Below are positions 22,437 through 25,484 of a stretch of 25,484 nucleotides of DNA, one piece after another. The notes beneath the pieces were generated by a model. The model was given only the letters and a program-made list of their open reading frames with translations, was not told where the DNA came from and searched no databases. How positions within the stretch are numbered: position 1 is the stretch's first letter; every line of letters begins with the position of its first letter. The position numbers and the translations under genes were made by a program. Origin of the DNA: an uncultured Collinsella sp. (GTDB taxonomy: Bacteria; Actinomycetota; Coriobacteriia; Coriobacteriales; Coriobacteriaceae); assembly GCA_902478935.1 (NCBI GenBank), contig CABSMV010000013.1:1-25484 (forward strand), in the 5' to 3' direction.

Positions 22437-23339
22437 GTGTCCAATAAATCCAAGGACGCTGACCCCAAGCAACCAGATTCCTCGTTCATTCAGTTCGACG
22501 ATGCAAAGCAACAGGGCGCCGCTTCGGCGGCGTCCGCCTCTCGTCGCAAGGCGCTTACTGGCGTCCTGACCGCCGCGTGCGTTGCGCTGATTGTCATATC
22601 GCTGGGCTTCGTCCATCCTTCCGAGAGCGGCGCCTGGTCCATTGACTGGATCGTTCAGACCGTGACGGGGGAGAGCGTCGTCGCCAAGGACACCAAGGGG
22701 TCTGGCTCGTCTGCCGCTTCGGGCGAGGCCAGTTCCAAGGATTCCAAATCTTCGAATGATGCAAAAGACGAGCCCAAGGGTTCGAACGACGCCAAGGACG
22801 ATTCCGAGTCTTCAAACAAGGAATCGGACAAAAACTCGGATAGCAAGAAGTCCGAGGACCGGGGCGGCAAGAAGTCTGGCGATAAATCCGCTGCCCAAAA
22901 TACGGGAGCCGGTGATACTTCCAATGCGTCTGGCGGTGCTTCTTCGGGCGGTGGCCAGTCGTCTGATGGAGCCTCATCCTCTAATGGTGGAAACGCCTCC
23001 TCGGGCGGTCAGGGCGGCTCGCAGGAGTCCAACTACGTTACGGTGACGGTTTCGGTCACATCGAGCGCTGTGGGCAATCCCGTGTCCTCTGGCGGCACCT
23101 TTACCTTTAACGAAGGCGCCACCGTTTACGATGCCCTGTGCGCGCTGGGCCTTTCTGTCAACGCACACGGCTCATCGTACGGCACGTATGTTTCTGCGAT
23201 TGGTGGTTTGGCCGAGAAACAGTACGGCGGCACGAGCGGCTGGATGTACTCCGTCAACGGCACAACGCCCATGACGGCCTGTAGTAACTACGTTCTCTCA
23301 AACGGCGACAACGTAGTCTGGTATTACGTTACAGGCTAG
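22437..23339 (+). CDS. Membrane-anchored protein with C-terminal DUF4430 (transcobalamin-like) domain
   Basis: A 300-residue protein in the same operon as the large surface protein. The cytoplasmic N-terminus (about 1-37) is followed by one transmembrane helix (about 41-62, ALTGVLTAACVALIVISLGFV). A long low-complexity Ser/Lys/Asp/Gly stalk (about 80-195) follows, then a complete DUF4430 domain at the extreme C-terminus (YVTVTVSV...FNEGATVYDALCALGL...GGTSGWMYSVNGTTPM...LSNGDNVVWYYV). GTG 22437 is preferred, with AGGTGAGG (22426-22433) just upstream; GTG 22428 (three residues longer) directly follows the previous stop codon and is possible. The topology is the reverse of the upstream protein, which is anchored at its C-terminus. 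The two could face each other across the wall. Corrinoid binding is inferred. Confidence 0.88.
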   Translation: MSNKSKDADPKQPDSSFIQFDDAKQQGAASAASASRRKALTGVLTAACVALIVISLGFVHPSESGAWSIDWIVQTVTGESVVAKDTKGSGSSAASGEASSKDSKSSNDAKDEPKGSNDAKDDSESSNKESDKNSDSKKSEDRGGKKSGDKSAAQNTGAGDTSNASGGASSGGGQSSDGASSSNGGNASSGGQGGSQESNYVTVTVSVTSSAVGNPVSSGGTFTFNEGATVYDALCALGLSVNAHGSSYGTYVSAIGGLAEKQYGGTSGWMYSVNGTTPMTACSNYVLSNGDNVVWYYVTG

Positions 23340-23361
23340 AGGCCTCGACATAGCGCGCCAG

Positions 23362-23399
23362 ACGGGCGGTTCGGACCAACATCCGAGCCGCCCGTTTTT
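23362..23399 (+). terminator. Rho-independent terminator of the DUF4430 operon
   Basis: ACGGGCGGTTCGGA (23362-23375) pairs with TCCGAGCCGCCCGT (23382-23395) over 14 bp with one U-G wobble, a 6-base loop and T5 at 23395-23399. It ends the riboswitch-controlled transcript. Confidence 0.95.
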
Positions 23400-23435
23400 C
23401 ATGCGAATGGGACTGGATCGCCGGGTCTCTCGGCA

Positions 23436-23472
23436 AACAAAAAACCGGTTGGAACGGGAATTCCAACCGGTT
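23436..23472 (-). terminator. Rho-independent terminator of the downstream GtrA gene
   Basis: Perfect 12-bp stem AACCGGTTGGAA (23443-23454) with TTCCAACCGGTT (23461-23472). Read on the minus strand it is followed by TTTTTTGTTTG. It lies 26 bases past the stop codon of the 23499-23906 gene. Confidence 0.9.
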
Positions 23473-23498
23473 ATACATTCAAGCAAATAGTGAATCGA

Positions 23499-23906
23499 CT
23501 ACGACCGTGCACCCTCGAGGAAGAAGCGGCGGCTGAAGTAGTTGTACCAGGTGACGAGGAACGTGGCGATGGCCTTCATGGCCTGGTAGCCGATGCTCAA
23601 AAACGTGACGCCCACAAACATGTACAGGTCGTTGAGGCCCAGGCCGATCACCGACAGGATGGTGAAGATCGTGAACTCGCGCTTGCGGCTCATGCCTTCG
23701 CGGTGGTCGAACACGTACTTCATGCTGAGCCAGTAGTTGACCACGACGGACGTGATAAACGAAACCGTGGTGCTCATCAAAAAGTCGAGGTGGAACAGCT
23801 CGACGAGCGCAATGAGCATGCCCCAGTCGATGCCAAAGGAGATAAGACCCACGACGGCAAACTTGAGGAACTGCTTGGTATGAGGTTGTGCCAGCGCCTT
23901 GCGCAC
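23499..23906 (-). CDS. GtrA-family membrane protein (copy 1)
   Basis: A 135-residue protein with four predicted transmembrane helices. It belongs to the GtrA family, small membrane proteins linked to moving or handling lipid-linked sugars for cell-surface polysaccharide. Family features are the N-terminal FLKFAVVGLISFGIDWG, the charged loop NYWLSMKYVFDHREGMSRKREF, and the C-terminal NYFSRRFFLEG. It starts at GTG 23906 (VRKALAQPHTKQFLKF). No in-frame ATG exists between that codon and the upstream stop codon, and only a weak GGATGT precedes it. It is a paralogue of the next gene, with the same loop (MKYVF-H-EGMSR-REF) and tail. The glycosyltransferase partner is not in the window. Confidence 0.92.
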   Translation of the reverse strand: MRKALAQPHTKQFLKFAVVGLISFGIDWGMLIALVELFHLDFLMSTTVSFITSVVVNYWLSMKYVFDHREGMSRKREFTIFTILSVIGLGLNDLYMFVGVTFLSIGYQAMKAIATFLVTWYNYFSRRFFLEGARS

Positions 23907-24053
23907 GTAATCACATCCAATGCGTTGATGAATCGAGCAGAGGATACTTTAGAGCTTTTACAAGGGAAACGTAAAGTCTTTGCCAAGAACTATATGAACT
24001 CGCCAAATTTTCAAGAGCTAATCCGCAAACGTTGATAATTTGCCCGTAAACGA
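23907..24053. other. AT-rich leader of GtrA copy 1
   Basis: A 147-base AT-rich gap without a gene. On the minus strand TTGGCA (23986-23981), a 17-base spacer and TTGTAA (23963-23958), or TTACGT-17-TAAAGT (23974-23946), are weak promoter candidates. The region suggests copy 1 is transcribed separately from copy 2. Confidence 0.35.
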
Positions 24054-24105
24054 ACGATGCCCACGGGCGATGCTGTACTGAGCGCGCATTGTCCGTGGGC
24101 ATCGT
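24054..24105 (-). terminator. Long hairpin between the two GtrA genes
   Basis: Perfect 13-bp inverted repeat ACGATGCCCACGG (24054-24066) with CCGTGGGCATCGT (24093-24105). It is extendable by G-U and C-G pairs, with ATGC/GCAT inside the loop. It sits 20 bases past the stop codon of copy 2 on the minus strand. No strong T tract follows (TTCGTTTAC), so it may be a weak terminator or an mRNA 3'-end stabiliser. Confidence 0.55.
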
Positions 24106-24124
24106 AAGGCTGTAAGGTTGCGAG

Positions 24125-24520
24125 TTACTTGGTCTCGTCGCCCTCCAGGAAGATCTTTCGGGTCACAAAGTTGTAGACCATGACCAGCGCGGTGGCGCAA
24201 ATCTTGGCGATATTGGCCTCGAGCCCCAGGCCGGCGTTGAGTGCCAGCACGATGCCGTCGTTGAGCACCAAACCAATCACGGACAGCACAACAAAGATGA
24301 TGAACTCGCGGCGGCGGCTCATGCCTTCCTTGTGCGCAAACACGTACTTCATGCTTGCGAGGTAGTTAAAGATGAGTGAGATGATAAAGCCGCTGGTGTT
24401 GGCGATTAGGATGTTGAGGCCCAGACCGTAGTGGAGCAGATTCATAATGCCAAAGTCGATAACCGTGGCAATGACACCGACGACGCCAAATTTCATGATC
24501 TGCGCAAGGAGCTTTTGCAT
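24125..24520 (-). CDS. GtrA-family membrane protein (copy 2)
   Basis: A 131-residue, four-helix GtrA-family protein, likely helping to transfer or flip an undecaprenyl-linked sugar. Signatures are IMKFGVVGVIATVIDFGIMNLL, NYLASMKYVFAHKEGMSRRREF, SVIGLVLNDGIVL and YNFVTRKIFLEGDETK. Start ATG 24520 gives MQKLLAQIMKFGVVG, matching the paralogue's length, with AAGGCAGG upstream. The frame stays open to a TTG at 24583, but that start lies inside a hairpin (24550-24592) and would add 21 residues not found in copy 1. It lies just downstream of fbp on the same strand. The functional partner is unknown. Confidence 0.92.
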   Translation of the reverse strand: MQKLLAQIMKFGVVGVIATVIDFGIMNLLHYGLGLNILIANTSGFIISLIFNYLASMKYVFAHKEGMSRRREFIIFVVLSVIGLVLNDGIVLALNAGLGLEANIAKICATALVMVYNFVTRKIFLEGDETK

Positions 24521-24549
24521 GGTACCTGCCTTAAGCTGGCGCCGAAGCG

Positions 24550-24592
24550 CCGCGGGGATGACAAACTCAGCAAGTTTAGCCAATCCCCGCGG
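24550..24592 (-). terminator. Hairpin between fbp and GtrA copy 2
   Basis: Perfect 10-bp repeat CCGCGGGGAT (24550-24559) with ATCCCCGCGG (24583-24592), plus an inner AAACT/AGTTT stem (24563-24577). It starts 7 bases after the fbp stop codon on the minus strand. There is no T tract, so it is either an inefficient terminator or a processing/attenuation structure. Confidence 0.55.
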
Positions 24593-24598
24593 GTGGTG

Positions 24599-25449
24599 CT
24601 AGGCGCGCTCCTCGATAGCACCGTTTCTATATGCATCGAGCAGCTGACGCAGGTCTTGGATTTGGCTGCGGATCTTGGCGCCAGTATCGGTGTCGCTCAC
24701 CATGCGGCGACGGTCCGCTTGGTCAAAACGGTTGGTCTCGCTTTCGATGTCCACGTTGCGCGTGAGTGCCTCGGCAACCGTCGTAAAGGCCCGGTGCGAC
24801 TTGAGGCGGCAGCCGCGCGAGCTCGAGATGAGCGTATAGCCGGCGATGCCCGTCTTGGGATGGTAAGCGCGGCAGAAGCCGCCATCGATGACCAGCAGCT
24901 TGCCCTCGGCGCGGATGGGCTGCTCGCCCTTGGTGGTTTTAACGGGCGTGTGGCCGTTGATGATGTGGCCGGTCGGCGAGCATGCCATGGGCGCGACGCC
25001 AAACTCGCGCATGATATCATCGCAGACCGAGGGCGACTTGGTAAGCGTAAAGTACGGGTCCATCGGCTCGACCCAGGTGCTCTTATCGGCGATATAGGCG
25101 CGCTCAAAGGTACGCACCAGGCGTCCGCTGGCGGGTGAATTGAAGCCAATCCACAGGTACCACATCCAGTCGAGAGCGTCGCGGTCGCCCACGCGCCAGG
25201 CGCGGCGGGCGATGTGGTCGCAAAAATCGAGATAATCGCGGCCGGCGTGCCAGGTGCCCAGGCAGTTCATGCTGCTAAAGGTGCCGTCTTCGTTGAGCGG
25301 CACGCAGCCATGGAAGAGCAGGTTGCCGTTGGCGACCTTGTACATCGAGCCGTGGGAATAGAGGAAATCGATATGGCGATGCAGGTGATCGGCGGTGACA
25401 AACTCGGACACGAGCTTGTCGATGATGTGCTGCTCCTGAGACGTGAGCG
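24599..25449 (-). CDS. fbp: Class III fructose-1,6-bisphosphatase (5'-truncated)
   Basis: Gluconeogenic enzyme hydrolysing fructose-1,6-bisphosphate, of the Firmicutes/Coriobacteria-type class III (about 640-670 residues, metallophosphatase core). Only the C-terminal part, about 283 residues, is present. The native frame is readable up to the adapter junction (ALTSQEQHIIDKLVSEFVTADHLHRHIDFLY). Conserved features are HGSMYKVANGNLLFHGCVPLNEDGTF, GRDYLDF, NSPASGR, NGHTPVK and DGGFCRAYHPKTGIAGYTLI. The N-terminal metal-binding motifs lie upstream and are lost. The GTG at 25411 is not a real start. The stop codon is followed by a hairpin and the GtrA gene. Confidence 0.95.
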
Positions 25450-25484
25450 CTGTCTCTTATACACATCTGACGCTGCCGACGAAC
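25450..25484. other. Nextera transposon end/read-1 adapter (not genomic)
   Basis: CTGTCTCTTATACACATCT (25450-25468) is the mosaic end, and GACGCTGCCGACGA (25469-25482) completes the read-1 adapter complement. The last two bases would begin the i5 index. Minus-strand frames here start with MCIRDS and MYKRQ, known signatures of this contaminant in protein databases. Confidence 0.98.

Noticed and set aside
20397..22616. 739-residue minus-strand open frame
   Set aside because: Shadow of the propeller and stalk coding region, with repetitive Arg/Gly/Leu composition and no recognisable family.
25266..25466. Short minus-strand frames starting MYKRQ and MCIRDS
   Set aside because: Their starts are translated from the Nextera adapter, and their bodies are out-of-frame fbp.

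Overview
This is a roughly 60% GC bacterial contig with strong AGGAGG-type ribosome binding sites, GTG and TTG starts, and -10 boxes of the TAxxxT form. The gene content fits a Gram-positive, gut-type Coriobacteriia genome, most likely Collinsella or a close relative. The clues are class III fructose-bisphosphatase, a formate-tetrahydrofolate ligase/FchA/FolD set, a C69 dipeptidase, lysine/serine/aspartate-rich surface proteins with transcobalamin-like domains, and tandem GtrA genes. The genus is inferred from protein character, not from a search. Both ends of the window are sequencing-library adapter, not genome: Illumina P7 plus an i7 index and part of the Nextera read-2 primer at 1-50, and the Nextera transposon end at 25450-25484. 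The first gene (ruvB) and the last (fbp) are therefore cut artificially.

Left part (51-6754): 5'-truncated ruvB; fhs with its own promoter and a clear terminator; a single-span membrane protein with a Pro/Tyr-rich cytoplasmic N-terminus and a PASTA-like outer domain; a convergent cation-efflux transporter of the CDF family, probably manganese type; and a double zinc-ribbon protein of unknown function. A more AT-rich accessory patch follows (6870-8612), with a SHOCT-domain protein, a HicA/HicB toxin-antitoxin pair on the minus strand, and a small PH-like protein.

Middle part (8638-14039): a large Tat-exported PI-PLC-like surface protein with a possible LAxTG sorting motif and a small lipoprotein, both on the minus strand; a 460-base gene-free stretch with repeats and an orphan terminator hairpin; then the fchA-folD operon. 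FolD appears to have lost the cyclohydrolase lysine and its partner glutamine, so FchA next door probably supplies that reaction. With fhs this gives formate to methylene-tetrahydrofolate. A 239-base AT-rich element with 26-bp perfect inverted repeats separates folD from a C69 dipeptidase.

Right part (14393-25449): C69 dipeptidase; a small helical protein coupled to an ABC1/UbiB-type kinase; a terminator; and then a cobalamin riboswitch leading a two-gene operon. The first gene encodes a 1290-residue surface protein with four transcobalamin-like (DUF4430) domains, a beta-propeller and an InlB-type repeat. The second encodes a membrane-anchored protein ending in one more DUF4430 domain. This is the most interesting system in the window: a plausible surface corrinoid-capture relay controlled by vitamin B12. 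The window closes with two minus-strand GtrA-family membrane proteins and the C-terminal part of fbp.
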